Shown here in pieces: positions 16,793-25,377 of a stretch of DNA of 51,914 bases. Where the stretch lies: contig CAJFGS010000020.1 of assembly GCA_904377855.1 (NCBI GenBank), positions 1-51,914 on the forward strand, written 5' to 3'. The notes below the pieces were generated by a model. That model ran no database searches and was not told where the DNA came from. It saw nothing but the letters and a program-made list of their open reading frames with translations. This stretch comes from Candidatus Avimonas merdigallinarum (lineage in GTDB: Bacteria; Bacillota; Clostridia; Oscillospirales; Acutalibacteraceae). The position numbers and the translations under genes are program-made. Position 1 is the first letter of the stretch; the number at the start of each line of letters is the position of its first letter.

Positions 16793-17302
16793 ATGCTTTT
16801 TGAAACCGACCGCTTATATTTCAGGGAAATGACGCAGAGCGATTTCCGGGATTTAGCGGAAATTTTGCAGAACCCAAATGTGATGTACGCCTATGAACAT
16901 GACTTTTCGCAGCAGGGCGTAGAAGCATGGCTTCACCGCCAGATTAAAAGGTACAGGGAATACGGCTTTGGGCTGTGGGCGGTCATTTTGAAAGCGACGA
17001 AGGAAATGATCGGGCAGGCGGGGCTTACCATGCAGCCGTATAAGGATACGCAGGTGCTGGAAATCGGGTATCTGCTGAAAGAGGCGTTCTGGCACTGCGG
17101 ATATGCACGGGAAGCGGCCTTGGCCTGCAAAAAATATGCGCTTGAGCATTTACACAGGGATAAGGTATACGCCATCATTAAGGCGGACAATACGGCCTCC
17201 ATCAAAGTGGCGGAAAGCATCGGCATGGCGAAGGAAGACGAGTTTACCGCCCGGTATTACCATGGCGACATGCTGCATTTTCTGTATTCGGCCCAGCGAT
17301 AA
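16793..17302 (+). CDS. GNAT N-acetyltransferase (RimJ/RimL-like)
   Basis: A 169-residue acetyltransferase. It opens with the RimJ-type LFETDRLYFREMTQSDF; motif A is EIGYLLKEAFWHCGYAREAA, and the late motif is NTASIKVAESIGM. It probably acetylates an amino group of a protein or small molecule; the substrate is unknown. GGGAGTGATT precedes the ATG. Its DNA is clearly less GC-rich than nadB and nadC, and it splits an otherwise regular nad operon, so it looks acquired. No insertion-sequence ends are visible around it. Confidence 0.88.
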   Translation: MLFETDRLYFREMTQSDFRDLAEILQNPNVMYAYEHDFSQQGVEAWLHRQIKRYREYGFGLWAVILKATKEMIGQAGLTMQPYKDTQVLEIGYLLKEAFWHCGYAREAALACKKYALEHLHRDKVYAIIKADNTASIKVAESIGMAKEDEFTARYYHGDMLHFLYSAQR

Positions 17303-17360
17303 GTTCGAATATACATAGGCCTCGATATGCGTTTTCGAGGCGGAGAAGGGGAGGATTTTT

Positions 17361-18197
17361 ATGCTGCTGCCTGCGTTTGCGGTGGACGACGTCATCAAAA
17401 CCGCGCTGCGTGAAGACATCCATTATATCGACACCACCACCGATCTCATGATTCCGGAGGATTCCCGTTCCTCTGCCCGGTTCCTGGCGAAGGCGGAGGG
17501 GGTGCTCTGCGGCGTCGACGTGGCGCTGCGGGTGTTCCCCCTGCTCGACCCCGCGTTCCGGGCGGAGGTGTATAAAAAAGACGGCGACCGGGTGCGGCCC
17601 GGGGAGGTGATCGCCGAGGTGGAAGGCTCCACCCGCGCCCTGCTCAAGGGGGAGCGGACGGCGCTCAACCTGCTGCAGCACCTGTCCGGCGTGGCCACCG
17701 CGACCGACCGCTGCGTCCGGATTGTGGAAGGGACGCGGGCGTCCATTGCCGATACCCGCAAGACCCTGCCGGGGCTGCGCTTCCTTCAGAAATACGCGGT
17801 CACCGTGGGCGGCGGGCGGAACCACCGGTTCAACCTGTCGGACGGCGCCATGCTCAAGGACAACCACATCGATGCGGCGGGTGGAATCACGGCGGCGGTG
17901 AACGCCCTGCGCGGCCAGCTGGGCCATATGGTGAAGCTGGAGGTCGAGACCCGCACCCTGGCGGAGGTGCAGGAAGCGCTGGACGCCGGGGCCGACGTCA
18001 TCATGCTGGATAATATGGACTGCCCCACCATGGCCGAGGCGGTCAGGCTGGTCGGCGGGAAAGCGCTGCTGGAGGCCAGCGGCGGCATCACCGACGAAAC
18101 CCTGCGCGCCGTGGCGGAAACCGGCGTGGACATTATCTCGATCGGCGCCCTCACCCATTCGGTCAAGGCGCTGGACATCTCGATGAAAATCCGATAA
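17361..18197 (+). CDS. nadC: nicotinate-nucleotide pyrophosphorylase (carboxylating)
   Basis: Joins quinolinate and PRPP to nicotinate mononucleotide with release of CO2. The 278-residue protein carries ALLKGERTALNLLQHLSG, the substrate-binding DTRKTLPGLR, NLSDGAMLKDNHI and the C-terminal barrel motifs EASGGI and ISIGALTHS. GGGGAGGATTTTT precedes the ATG. It closes the prs-nadA-nadB-nadC series and is followed directly by a strong terminator. Confidence 0.96.
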   Translation: MLLPAFAVDDVIKTALREDIHYIDTTTDLMIPEDSRSSARFLAKAEGVLCGVDVALRVFPLLDPAFRAEVYKKDGDRVRPGEVIAEVEGSTRALLKGERTALNLLQHLSGVATATDRCVRIVEGTRASIADTRKTLPGLRFLQKYAVTVGGGRNHRFNLSDGAMLKDNHIDAAGGITAAVNALRGQLGHMVKLEVETRTLAEVQEALDAGADVIMLDNMDCPTMAEAVRLVGGKALLEASGGITDETLRAVAETGVDIISIGALTHSVKALDISMKIR

Positions 18198-18233
18198 AAA
18201 GAGCCGGCGGAACCGTCCGCCGGCTCTTTTTTG
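18196..18233 (+). terminator. terminator of the nad operon
   Basis: A 16-bp stem (AAAAAGAGCCGGCGGA with its complement, loop ACCG) followed by TTTTTTG. The stem begins at the nadC stop codon. Confidence 0.95.
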
Positions 18234-18239
18234 TCTGCT

Positions 18240-19203
18240 TAAGCGAACTCCCCGGTTCCACGGGGGGGAGAAAGAGAAACTACATGGAATGGCAAGCAAC
18301 GGCGTATCCCACAGGCTGCCGCAGATGGAGCCGGCTTACGGGCGGCAGGGCGGGGGACGCCGTGCCCCTTGAGGGGCTAGTCAGCGCCGGATTCTTGCAG
18401 GGCCTGTGCAGGCCGCCCTTTCCGCGTCGGCCTTGATTCCGCCGCGGGAGGTAATGTCCGCCCCCTGCGCTCCGGGACGGGCAGGCGGGGCCTCTGCAAC
18501 GGAGGGAACGCGCCGTCCCGCCGTCACAGGCCCCTCGCCGGAGGGCGCCTTTCGGTCCGCGCCCACAGGCGGAACGGGGCCCGCAACCGCGAAGGGGGAG
18601 GGGATTACCGGCTGTAAAGCGGTTTTTCCGCCTTCCTCCGGGGCGGTTATACGCACCGGCATGTCCTCCGCGGCCCTCCCGGAACAGCTTTGGCGCCGCC
18701 CGCCCTTTCCTTCCCCGGAAAGCGAATGCGTTTTGAACAATCCAGAACGATTGTTCACAGTTTCCACGGAGTTTTCCACATAGTATAAATCGAGGGGTTT
18801 ATCAAAATCAGTATTTGGGCGGCAGATGGGAGGGTGGAACGCCGTTCCCGCGCTTCCCACATCCTTTGCCGCCCTGTCAGCCCTCCGCCCGCCGGAGGGT
18901 GCTTTCCGGGGGATTCCCTTCCCCCCGGCGCTGCCGGGCGGCGGGAGCCCCTGCAGCGCTGTTGCCCTTGTTACAGCTTTAAGGCAGGGGCCCGGGGGAG
19001 GGGGATGGTACAATACTTTCCGTAAAGAGGGGCTCCGTCTACCCGGAAAGGGGAACCCCTCCAGCGCAGGAAAGGGAGGGCGGAAACTGGGGAAGGGGAG
19101 CGGGACGAACGGGGAATACGGGAGCCCTTCGGCCCCCGTCGCCCGGCTGTTTCCCCTTGCCGTTCATACATCAGCAGGGACCAATATTCCCCGGCAAAGA
19201 GAA
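18240..19203. other. gene-free GC-rich region
   Basis: About 960 nt without a convincing gene. Open frames here are Pro/Gly/Arg-rich and have no ribosome sites. The only structured parts I see are the inverted repeat and DnaA-box-like cluster at 18735-18780 and a lone TGGTACAAT near 19006. Confidence 0.6.
18735..18780. promoter_or_regulatory. inverted repeat plus DnaA-box-like cluster
   Basis: GAACAATC and GATTGTTC form a perfect 8-bp inverted repeat (18735-18756). TTGTTCACA (18751-18759) and TTTTCCACA (18772-18780) each differ from the DnaA box TTATNCACA at one position, and GTTTCCACG (18760-18768) is a poorer copy. A short AT-rich stretch follows. Confidence 0.4.
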
Positions 19204-19269
19204 CCGCCCCCGTCCGTGTGATGGGCGCAGTATGGCTGCATACTGCGCCGCAAACGGAAACGGGGGCGG
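19204..19269 (-). terminator. nested hairpin, possible terminator
   Basis: Outer arms CCGCCCCCG/CGGGGGCGG enclose an 11-bp stem (19224-19234 with 19239-19249). It lies about 40 nt past the DUF2500-like gene on the minus strand; the tail TTCTCTTT is only moderately U-rich. Confidence 0.5.
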
Positions 19270-19310
19270 CGCTGCGAGCGGGGATGGCAAAGGGCAGGAA
19301 AAGCGGACGG

Positions 19311-20078
19311 TTACTTCTTCTGTTTCTTCCGCTGCCGCTTTTGCCGCTGCTTCTGGCGCTTCCTTTTTTGCTGCTGCTCTTCCTGGGCTTGTCTTCTTTG
19401 CCTTTCCTCCTGGCTCTGTTGCCGTTGCCAGGCCGCCTGCTGCTCGGCTCTTTCGCGAATCTCGAGTTTCCACTCTTCCTTTGCTTTCTGCGTTTTCCGG
19501 AGGGTTATCCAGAGACACACTATGAAGAACACTACTGCAGAAAGCATCAGAAGGCAGAACCCCATCGCGATGATTTTGTTTTTGCGGTCGCGGTCAATCG
19601 GGTAGAAATTTCTCCCGCCATATTCGGCGTCCTGTTCAAAGCAGATAAACTTTCTACCGGAAATTTCTCCCCACCGCTCTATCCCTGCCGGGTCCAGTTC
19701 TTTATAGGTCAGGGTGCCGGCGTCCCCTTCGTGTATACCGTCGTATATAAAACTGTACGGGGCCGCCTCTTGAACGCCGGACAAACTGAATTTGTCGACT
19801 TCCAGTTCTTTTACCGTGCCGTCGGGGAACTGGAACGAAATACGATAAGAAAAGATGGTAGAAATACCTGAACCTCCGCCACCAGAGGTGGTGCGTCTAT
19901 CGATACGCTTCCCGACCACTTCCACCAAAGCCTGCTCCCCGGGCCGGGAGAGGAATTTTACCTGAGGAGTTCTCAAGATGAGAAAAGTCGTACAGGTCAA
20001 CACAACCACTATGAATACTGTGCATATAATGAGTATTTTTTTGAACCGTCTGCTATCAAATCCTTTTGCCTTGCTCAT
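19311..20078 (-). CDS. two-helix membrane protein, DUF2500-like, with basic coiled-coil tail
   Basis: A 255-residue protein of unknown function. A membrane helix at about residues 14-36 is followed by an outside domain. Its order of strands (VEVVGKRIDRR, YRISFQFPDGTVKELEV, GDAGTLTYKE, RKFICFE) resembles the DUF2500 fold. A second membrane helix at about 168-190 leads to a cytoplasmic tail of some 60 residues that is almost only Gln, Arg, Lys and Glu (ending KRQRKKQKK), a likely coiled coil or nucleic-acid-binding arm. GGGAGGGTCGCC precedes the ATG. Its lower GC differs from nearby genes. Confidence 0.72.
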   Translation of the reverse strand: MSKAKGFDSRRFKKILIICTVFIVVVLTCTTFLILRTPQVKFLSRPGEQALVEVVGKRIDRRTTSGGGGSGISTIFSYRISFQFPDGTVKELEVDKFSLSGVQEAAPYSFIYDGIHEGDAGTLTYKELDPAGIERWGEISGRKFICFEQDAEYGGRNFYPIDRDRKNKIIAMGFCLLMLSAVVFFIVCLWITLRKTQKAKEEWKLEIRERAEQQAAWQRQQSQEERQRRQAQEEQQQKRKRQKQRQKRQRKKQKK

Positions 20079-20277
20079 GGCGACCCTCCCGCCTTGCCCT
20101 CATTCAATGGATGCCGGATAGATTTCCCTCTTTGCTTCTCTTCCGAGCATGCTGTCCGGCCGCGTCCATTCGCTGTACGGATATATCAAGGAACAAGCTA
20201 CGTCCGTTCAAATGACTTTGAATAATTATGAAGCGCCAGGAATTCCGGCTCGTCCAGCGTGCGGTTCCCTTCATGCA

Positions 20278-20312
20278 ATAAGGGGCGCTGCATCCATGGC
20301 AGCGCCCCTCTG
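20278..20312 (-). terminator. acpP terminator
   Basis: AGGGGCGCTGC (20281-20291) pairs with GCAGCGCCCCT (20299-20309); the minus-strand tail is TATTG, about 70 nt after the acpP stop. Confidence 0.7.
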
Positions 20313-20381
20313 GCTTTGATATTCCGCCCGCGGGGACGGCTTTGCCGGGAGAACCAGGCTCACGCACGCTTCGCGCAGGCC

Positions 20382-20609
20382 TTACATATGCTCCTCAATA
20401 TAGGCGACAACCTCGCCCACGGTGCGGATATGGTCGATTTCCTCGTCCGGGATTTCCACGTTGAATTCATCCTCCAACGACATCAGCATATCCACAACGT
20501 CCAGCGAATCGGCGCCGAGGTCGTCGGCGATGTTCGTTTCCGGGGTAATCGAATCCTCCTCAACGTCAAACTGGCTGCTGAGAATCGCCTTTACCTTCTC
20601 GAGTACCAT
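20382..20609 (-). CDS. acpP: acyl carrier protein
   Basis: Carrier of growing fatty-acyl chains on a phosphopantetheine arm. The 75-residue protein has the normal length, acidic character and the attachment motif LGADSLDVVDML (Ser near residue 36). GGAAGGATGAAGCGGA precedes the ATG. It is a single gene here, not next to fab genes as in many Firmicutes, with its own strong promoter. Confidence 0.97.
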   Translation of the reverse strand: MVLEKVKAILSSQFDVEEDSITPETNIADDLGADSLDVVDMLMSLEDEFNVEIPDEEIDHIRTVGEVVAYIEEHM

Positions 20610-20657
20610 TCCGCTTCATCCTTCCATTCATATTGCTCGTGATTTGCCGCCGTGAAA

Positions 20658-20686
20658 TGGACAGCGGCGCGGCTTTGTGTTATAAT
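20658..20686 (+). promoter_or_regulatory. aroE promoter
   Basis: TGGACA (20658-20663), a 17-nt spacer and TATAAT (20681-20686) with a TG at the extended position. The leader to aroE is about 185 nt. Confidence 0.8.
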
Positions 20687-20736
20687 CCCCATGGACGGCC
20701 GGCAGGCGAGGCCCCGCGCCGCCCTGGTACATGAAA

Positions 20737-20765
20737 ATATTATTAGCAAATTCCGGATTTGTCAA
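20737..20765 (-). promoter_or_regulatory. acpP promoter
   Basis: On the minus strand TTGACA (20765-20760), a 17-nt spacer and TAATAT (20742-20737). It lies downstream of the aroE promoter as seen from aroE, so the two leaders overlap head to head. Confidence 0.8.
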
Positions 20766-20879
20766 TCACCTTTTGGAAGTTTTTTGAAATTTCCGCGGGC
20801 GGGGGCGTTCCCCTTTTTCCGAGGGGGCGCGCCCGGGGAATCCCGCCCGCCGGGACAGCATGGGAAAGGAAGTCTGCGT

Positions 20880-21731
20880 ATGAGCCAGTCCGCGCCGTAT
20901 TATGTCATCGGCCACCCGCTGGGGCACAGCATGTCCCCCTTTATCCACACCCGCCTTTTCGCCGCCCAGGGGCGCGCTGACGAGTATTCGGCGCGGGAGA
21001 TCCTCCCCGACCGGCTGGAAACGGAACTGCGCGGCCTGCTCAAAACAGCGGGCGGGCTGAACGTCACCATCCCGTATAAGCAGGCGGTCATCCCCTTCCT
21101 GGACGGGCTGCGCGGGCGGGCCGAGCTGTACCGCTCGGTCAATACCATCGATATCACCGAGCAGGGTTGCTTCGGCTACAATACCGACGCGGAAGGGTTC
21201 CTGGCCGCGCTGCAGGGCGGCGGCATCCCGCTCAAGGGCCGGGTGGCACTGCTCGGGAGCGGCGGGGTGGGGCGTACCTTCGCCTGCGAAGCCGCGCTCG
21301 CCGGGTGCACGATTGTCAACGGGGTGCGGGAATCGGACTTGCCCCAGGCAAGGGAGCTGGAGGACTACGTCCGCCGCCTGGTCCCCGCGGTTTCGTATGA
21401 GCGGACCACGCTGGACCGGCTGGAGGGGGATTTCGACCTGCTGATTAACGCCACGCCGGTGGGGATGTACCCCCATACGCAGGCGATGCCGGTGGACAAG
21501 GCGGTCCTTTCTCATACGGCGGCGGTGTTTGACGCGGTGTACAATCCCGGGGTGACCGCCCTGCTGGGCTGCGCGGCGGCGTCCGGCGCCAAGACGGTGG
21601 GGGGGATGCCGATGCTGGTCTGGCAGGCGGCGATCGCGCACCAGATTTGGTATAACGCGGTGTTTTCGTCGGAGGCGATCGCGTCGCTGATTGAGGATTC
21701 CCAGCAGGAGATGCAGCGCCTTTTTGGATGA
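20880..21731 (+). CDS. aroE: shikimate dehydrogenase
   Basis: Reduces 3-dehydroshikimate to shikimate with NADPH. The 283-residue protein has the shikimate site YYVIGHPLGHSMSPFIH, the catalytic Lys in NVTIPYKQAV and Asp in GYNTDAEGF, the dinucleotide loop LLGSGGVGRT and the late motif NATPVGMYP. AAAGGAAG stands about 10 nt before the ATG at 20880. aroK follows after 76 nt, so two successive steps of chorismate synthesis are encoded together. Confidence 0.95.
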   Translation: MSQSAPYYVIGHPLGHSMSPFIHTRLFAAQGRADEYSAREILPDRLETELRGLLKTAGGLNVTIPYKQAVIPFLDGLRGRAELYRSVNTIDITEQGCFGYNTDAEGFLAALQGGGIPLKGRVALLGSGGVGRTFACEAALAGCTIVNGVRESDLPQARELEDYVRRLVPAVSYERTTLDRLEGDFDLLINATPVGMYPHTQAMPVDKAVLSHTAAVFDAVYNPGVTALLGCAAASGAKTVGGMPMLVWQAAIAHQIWYNAVFSSEAIASLIEDSQQEMQRLFG

Positions 21732-21807
21732 TAAAACGGGAGGGCGGCGTCACCGAATCCCTGCTGCCGGCGGGGCCGGGCTTAGAGTGAAAAAGGAGGA
21801 TGCGCCG

Positions 21808-22311
21808 ATGCGTTCGATTACGCTGTGCGGCTTTATGGGCTGCGGGAAGACCACGGTGGGGAAAATTCTGGCGGCCCGCACCGGCCGGGAATTCCTGGAC
21901 ATGGACGAGGCGATTGAAAAGCAGGCGGGGATGACGGTTTCCGCGATTTTCGCGCGGTTCGGGGAAGCGGATTTCCGCCGGAGGGAGCGGGAGCTCTGCG
22001 CCGCCCTGGGCAGCCGGGACGGCCTGGTCATCGCAGCGGGCGGCGGGGCGCTGACCTTCCCGGAAAACGCGGCGGCGCTGGCGGAGAAGGGGGCGGTGGT
22101 GCTGCTCGACGTGCCGCTGCCGGTTCTCCTGCACCGGCTGGAGGGGGACACCACCCGGCCCCTGCTCGCCCGCCCGGATAAGGAAGAGGCCGCGCGGGAA
22201 CTGTACGGCCGCCGCCTCCCCCTTTACCGCGCGGCGGCAACCCATGTGGTGGACGCGGACGCTTCGCCCGAGGCCGTCGCCCAGGCGGTGATTCGGGCGG
22301 TGGGGGAATAA
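21808..22311 (+). CDS. aroK: shikimate kinase
   Basis: Phosphorylates shikimate at the 3-hydroxyl with ATP. The 167-residue protein shows the P-loop GFMGCGKTTVGK, the shikimate-binding FLDMDEAIEKQAG, and GGGAL with the LID arginines (TTRPLLARP). AAAGGAGGATGCGCCG precedes the ATG, which fixes the start. It is second in the aroE-aroK pair and is followed by a terminator. Confidence 0.95.
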   Translation: MRSITLCGFMGCGKTTVGKILAARTGREFLDMDEAIEKQAGMTVSAIFARFGEADFRRRERELCAALGSRDGLVIAAGGGALTFPENAAALAEKGAVVLLDVPLPVLLHRLEGDTTRPLLARPDKEEAARELYGRRLPLYRAAATHVVDADASPEAVAQAVIRAVGE

Positions 22312-22413
22312 GGGCGTCCGCCCAGGCGGACGGGAAGGGATTTCCCGGGAAAAGCTGGAGAAAGCCATTCCGGGACGGCGCCCCCGCGGAATCGTTTCCC
22401 GGAATGCGGAAAA

Positions 22414-22452
22414 GGGGCCGCTCCCCGCTGCGGGGAAGCGGCCCCTGCTTAT
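22414..22452 (+). terminator. aroEK terminator
   Basis: GGGGCCGCT pairs with AGCGGCCCC around an inner CCCCGCTGCGGGG; the tail TGCTTATTAT is moderately U-rich. The rest of the gap to 22713 shows nothing clear. Confidence 0.7.
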
Positions 22453-22712
22453 TATCGGCGCCTGGAGGCCCGCCTTTTGCCGAGTCAAGCCCCCGGCGAA
22501 GCCATGGGCTTGATATCGGCCAGCCACTCAGGAGGCAAGGGATTATCCGCCTTTTTGCACGTCCTTCCCGCCGCCCGTAAACGGGCAGCCCCTTTCTGCC
22601 TTTTCGGTTTCCTGTATCGAAATCGCTGCGCTCAGGCCTTGCGGCCTCTCTCCCCTGCAAAGCGCGGGAAAGCCTGCCATGGGGCGGCGGGGAGGGGCTT
22701 TGCCGGCTCCTT

Positions 22713-24161
22713 TCAGCGGCCCCTCCCTCCCACTGGGGGAAGGGGCGGGCGGCGGCCCGCCTTCCCGGGGACGCACAGGGAGAGCCTCTGGACGCGGTGC
22801 CGCTGGAACTGGCGGGTGCGGTGGAGAAAGACCAGCAGGTTGCAGGCCATGCCCACCACCGCGCCGTCGACGCCCCAGGGCTTGTGAAGGAGGAAATTCC
22901 ACGCCAGGGAAGAAACCAATCCGGCAAGCAGCGCCCCCCGGAACGCCCGGCCGTTGGAGCGGACGCCCAGCAGGGCCGCCGCCAGGGGGACCAGGATCAG
23001 CGGACACCAGAAGGAGTAGGCGAGGATCAGGATGTTGAAAATATCCGGCAGTAGGAAGGCCACCGCGACCGCCGCGAGCCCGGTGGCGAGGTTGACCGCC
23101 CGCAGCCACCAGAGCTGCGCCTTGTCGCTCATGCAGGGGCGCAGGACAAGCACCGTGTCGCAGACCAGCCCCACCGCCGCGCCGTTGAGGAACCCGTCCG
23201 CAGCCGAGAGGATGATCGAAACCATCGAGGCCATTACAATCCCCCGGATGCCGGGAGGCAGCACCGCCTGGACCAGGGCGGGCATCGCGGTGCCGGCGTC
23301 CTCCGTGACATGCAGGGCGTACGCGGCCATCCCAATCAGGCCGGTGATGATGAAAAAGGGGATGGAAAAGGCGCCGCTGAGGATGGTGGCCCGCGCGGTG
23401 CTTTGCGGGTTTTTCCCTATCAGCAGCCGCTGGGTGTAGGGCGGGGCGAGCGCCTCGCCGAACATCATGGTCAGGAACAGGGAGAAAAACCCCGCGGCGG
23501 TGGTCCCGTTGAGGGGGTCGAGATATTCCGGCGGCACGGCGTCCAGCACCGCGCCGAGCCCTCCCGCCCGGGCGAGGGACATCGCCAGGAGCAGCGGCAT
23601 CCCCACCGCGAGCATGACAAACTGCACCATATCCGCCAGGATGATGGACTGCAGACCGCCGGTGGTGGAATACAGCAGGATGATTCCGCACCCTATCAGG
23701 ATCCCGAGCTTGGGCGGGATGCCGAGGAGGACGTTGAACACCATCCCCATGGCCCCCATCTGCGCCCCCACCACCCCCGCGCAGCAAAGGAAGGAAAAGG
23801 CGCCGGTTAGCACCCGGGCGGCCCGGCCGTAGGCCTGGCCGATTAACCCGCCCACGGTGCCGGCCCCCTCGAACCGCTTCACGCCGGGGACCAGGAATTT
23901 GCCGATCAAAATGGTGGCGAGGCTGAAGCCGAACAGGGCGGCGGTCATCCCGATCCCTTCGGAGAAGGCGTGGGCGGCGTTGCCGGAGGAATACCCCCCG
24001 CCGATATAGGAGGCGGAAAGGGAGGCAAAGAGGATGAAGGTACCGTACCGGCCTCCCGACGCGGTAAAATCCTCCGCCTTTTTGACGTTTTTGCCTCCCC
24101 GCAGCCCAATCCAGATTAAAATCCCCAGGTACAGCACCACAATGCCGATATCGAACCACAT
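22713..24161 (-). CDS. sodium:solute symporter family transporter
   Basis: A 482-residue integral membrane protein with about 13 helices. SSF marks are the N-terminal GLRGGKNVKKAEDFTASGGR and LSASYIGGGYSSGNAAHAF, and the core GAGTVGGLIG and ASMVSIILSAADGFLN segment with the sodium-site Ser/Ala residues. The solute cannot be predicted. The start at 24161 (MWFDIGIVV) has GGAG 6 nt upstream; another ATG at 24167 sits directly against that site and is less likely. The last 35 residues are an unusual basic Pro/Arg tail. Confidence 0.9.
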   Translation of the reverse strand: MWFDIGIVVLYLGILIWIGLRGGKNVKKAEDFTASGGRYGTFILFASLSASYIGGGYSSGNAAHAFSEGIGMTAALFGFSLATILIGKFLVPGVKRFEGAGTVGGLIGQAYGRAARVLTGAFSFLCCAGVVGAQMGAMGMVFNVLLGIPPKLGILIGCGIILLYSTTGGLQSIILADMVQFVMLAVGMPLLLAMSLARAGGLGAVLDAVPPEYLDPLNGTTAAGFFSLFLTMMFGEALAPPYTQRLLIGKNPQSTARATILSGAFSIPFFIITGLIGMAAYALHVTEDAGTAMPALVQAVLPPGIRGIVMASMVSIILSAADGFLNGAAVGLVCDTVLVLRPCMSDKAQLWWLRAVNLATGLAAVAVAFLLPDIFNILILAYSFWCPLILVPLAAALLGVRSNGRAFRGALLAGLVSSLAWNFLLHKPWGVDGAVVGMACNLLVFLHRTRQFQRHRVQRLSLCVPGKAGRRPPLPPVGGRGR

Positions 24162-24441
24162 CGCCATCTCCAAGCTTCCCGCCCCTTCCCGGCGCCGTCC
24201 GCGCCGCCCGCCCCGCTCGCCGGAGGCGGCGGGGTGAAAAGGCCGCCGGAAAACGGCCTCCGGTACAGCGTATGTCCGCCTGCGGGCAAATATGAGGGGG
24301 CGGGCCGGTTTTGGGCAGGCGCGGAAGACGCGGGCGGGCCTCCCATGCGCAGGCGGGTGGCGGCCCGGGCGGGGGCCCGCCGGCTCCAGGCCGCCCGGTG
24401 AGCGAAACAGCCGTCCGCAGGACGGGAAAGGAGCAGCAGCC

Positions 24442-25077
24442 ATGCCGAAAATCGAAAATACCCCCGTACTCGAAACCGAGCGGCTGATCCTGCGGCGGTT
24501 CACCCCCGCGGACGGCGAAGCGGTCTACCGGCTTTACAGCGATAAAGAGGTGAACCGGTTCCTGCCGTGGTTCCCGCTGGAAAGCCGGGAGGAGGCGGAA
24601 AAATGCCTGCGGGAATTTTACCTGGAAAGCTATGAAAAGCCGTGCGGCTACCGGTACGCCGTCTGCCTCAGGGCGGAGGATACGCCGATAGGGTACGTCC
24701 ATGTGAGCGGCGGCGAAAGCCGGGACCTGGGCTATGCGCTGCGCAGGGAGCATTGGGGGCAGGGGATTGCGGCCGAGGCCGGGCGCGCGGTGCTGGCCCG
24801 GCTCAGCGAGGCCGGCTATCCTTATGTTACGGCCACCCACGATATCCTCAACCCGGCCAGCGGCGCCGTGATGCGGAAGATGGGGATGACCTACCGCTAT
24901 TCCTATCGGGAGCAGTGGCAGCCCAAGGATATCCCCGTGACCTTCCGGATGTATCAGATAAACCTGGACGGGCAGGAGGACAGGGTATACAAACAGTATT
25001 GGGAACAGTATCCTGTCCATTTTGTTGAAGACCTTGCCGGCGAATCCCCCCCTTCCGCCGGGGACGGCTCCCGATAG
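24442..25077 (+). CDS. GNAT N-acetyltransferase (RimJ-like)
   Basis: A 211-residue acetyltransferase. It starts with ENTPVLETERLILRRFTPAD, typical of RimJ/RimL; motif A is GYALRREHWGQGIAAEAGR, then ILNPASGAVMRKMGM. A 40-residue C-terminal extension after the usual end (about residue 170) contains EDRVYKQYWEQYPVHF and has no known role. AAAGGAGCAGCAGCC precedes the ATG. The gene runs opposite to the symporter and to trxA. Confidence 0.9.
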   Translation: MPKIENTPVLETERLILRRFTPADGEAVYRLYSDKEVNRFLPWFPLESREEAEKCLREFYLESYEKPCGYRYAVCLRAEDTPIGYVHVSGGESRDLGYALRREHWGQGIAAEAGRAVLARLSEAGYPYVTATHDILNPASGAVMRKMGMTYRYSYREQWQPKDIPVTFRMYQINLDGQEDRVYKQYWEQYPVHFVEDLAGESPPSAGDGSR

Positions 25078-25208
25078 GGGCGCGGCAAGGGAGAACCGCC
25101 GCCCGGCAGGGGAATATTGCATCGCCCGGTGGACAGAAGGGCATCCTGCCCGGGCGGGAGGAAGCCAATGCGCAAAAAGGCGGGCCGTGAAAACGGCCCG
25201 CCTTCGGC
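25074..25208 (-). terminator. trx operon terminator
   Basis: AAGGCGGGCCGT (25177-25188) pairs with ACGGCCCGCCTT (25193-25204) around a tetraloop; on the minus strand TTTTTG follows. It lies about 170 nt past trxA and can also serve the converging GNAT gene. Confidence 0.75.
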
Positions 25209-25377
25209 TGTCAAAAAATCAATAAGCGGCAATATGCACAAGCGTGGAAGCCTGGGAGCCCCGGCGGGGGTTCCTTTTCGCTCATTTCAGGGGATTTTCA
25301 GCCGCTGCGCAGGACAGCTCCCACCGCCTTTTTGCTCAAGGGGGGCCCTTTCCGGGGCCTCCCCCCTCCGCGCCGTT

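Noticed and set aside
18381-19013. Open frames on both strands of the gene-free region
   Set aside because: Pro/Gly/Arg-rich low-complexity products, no ribosome sites, mutually overlapping.
20104-20367. 87-codon minus frame after acpP
   Set aside because: Overlaps the acpP terminator and has no ribosome site or known motif.
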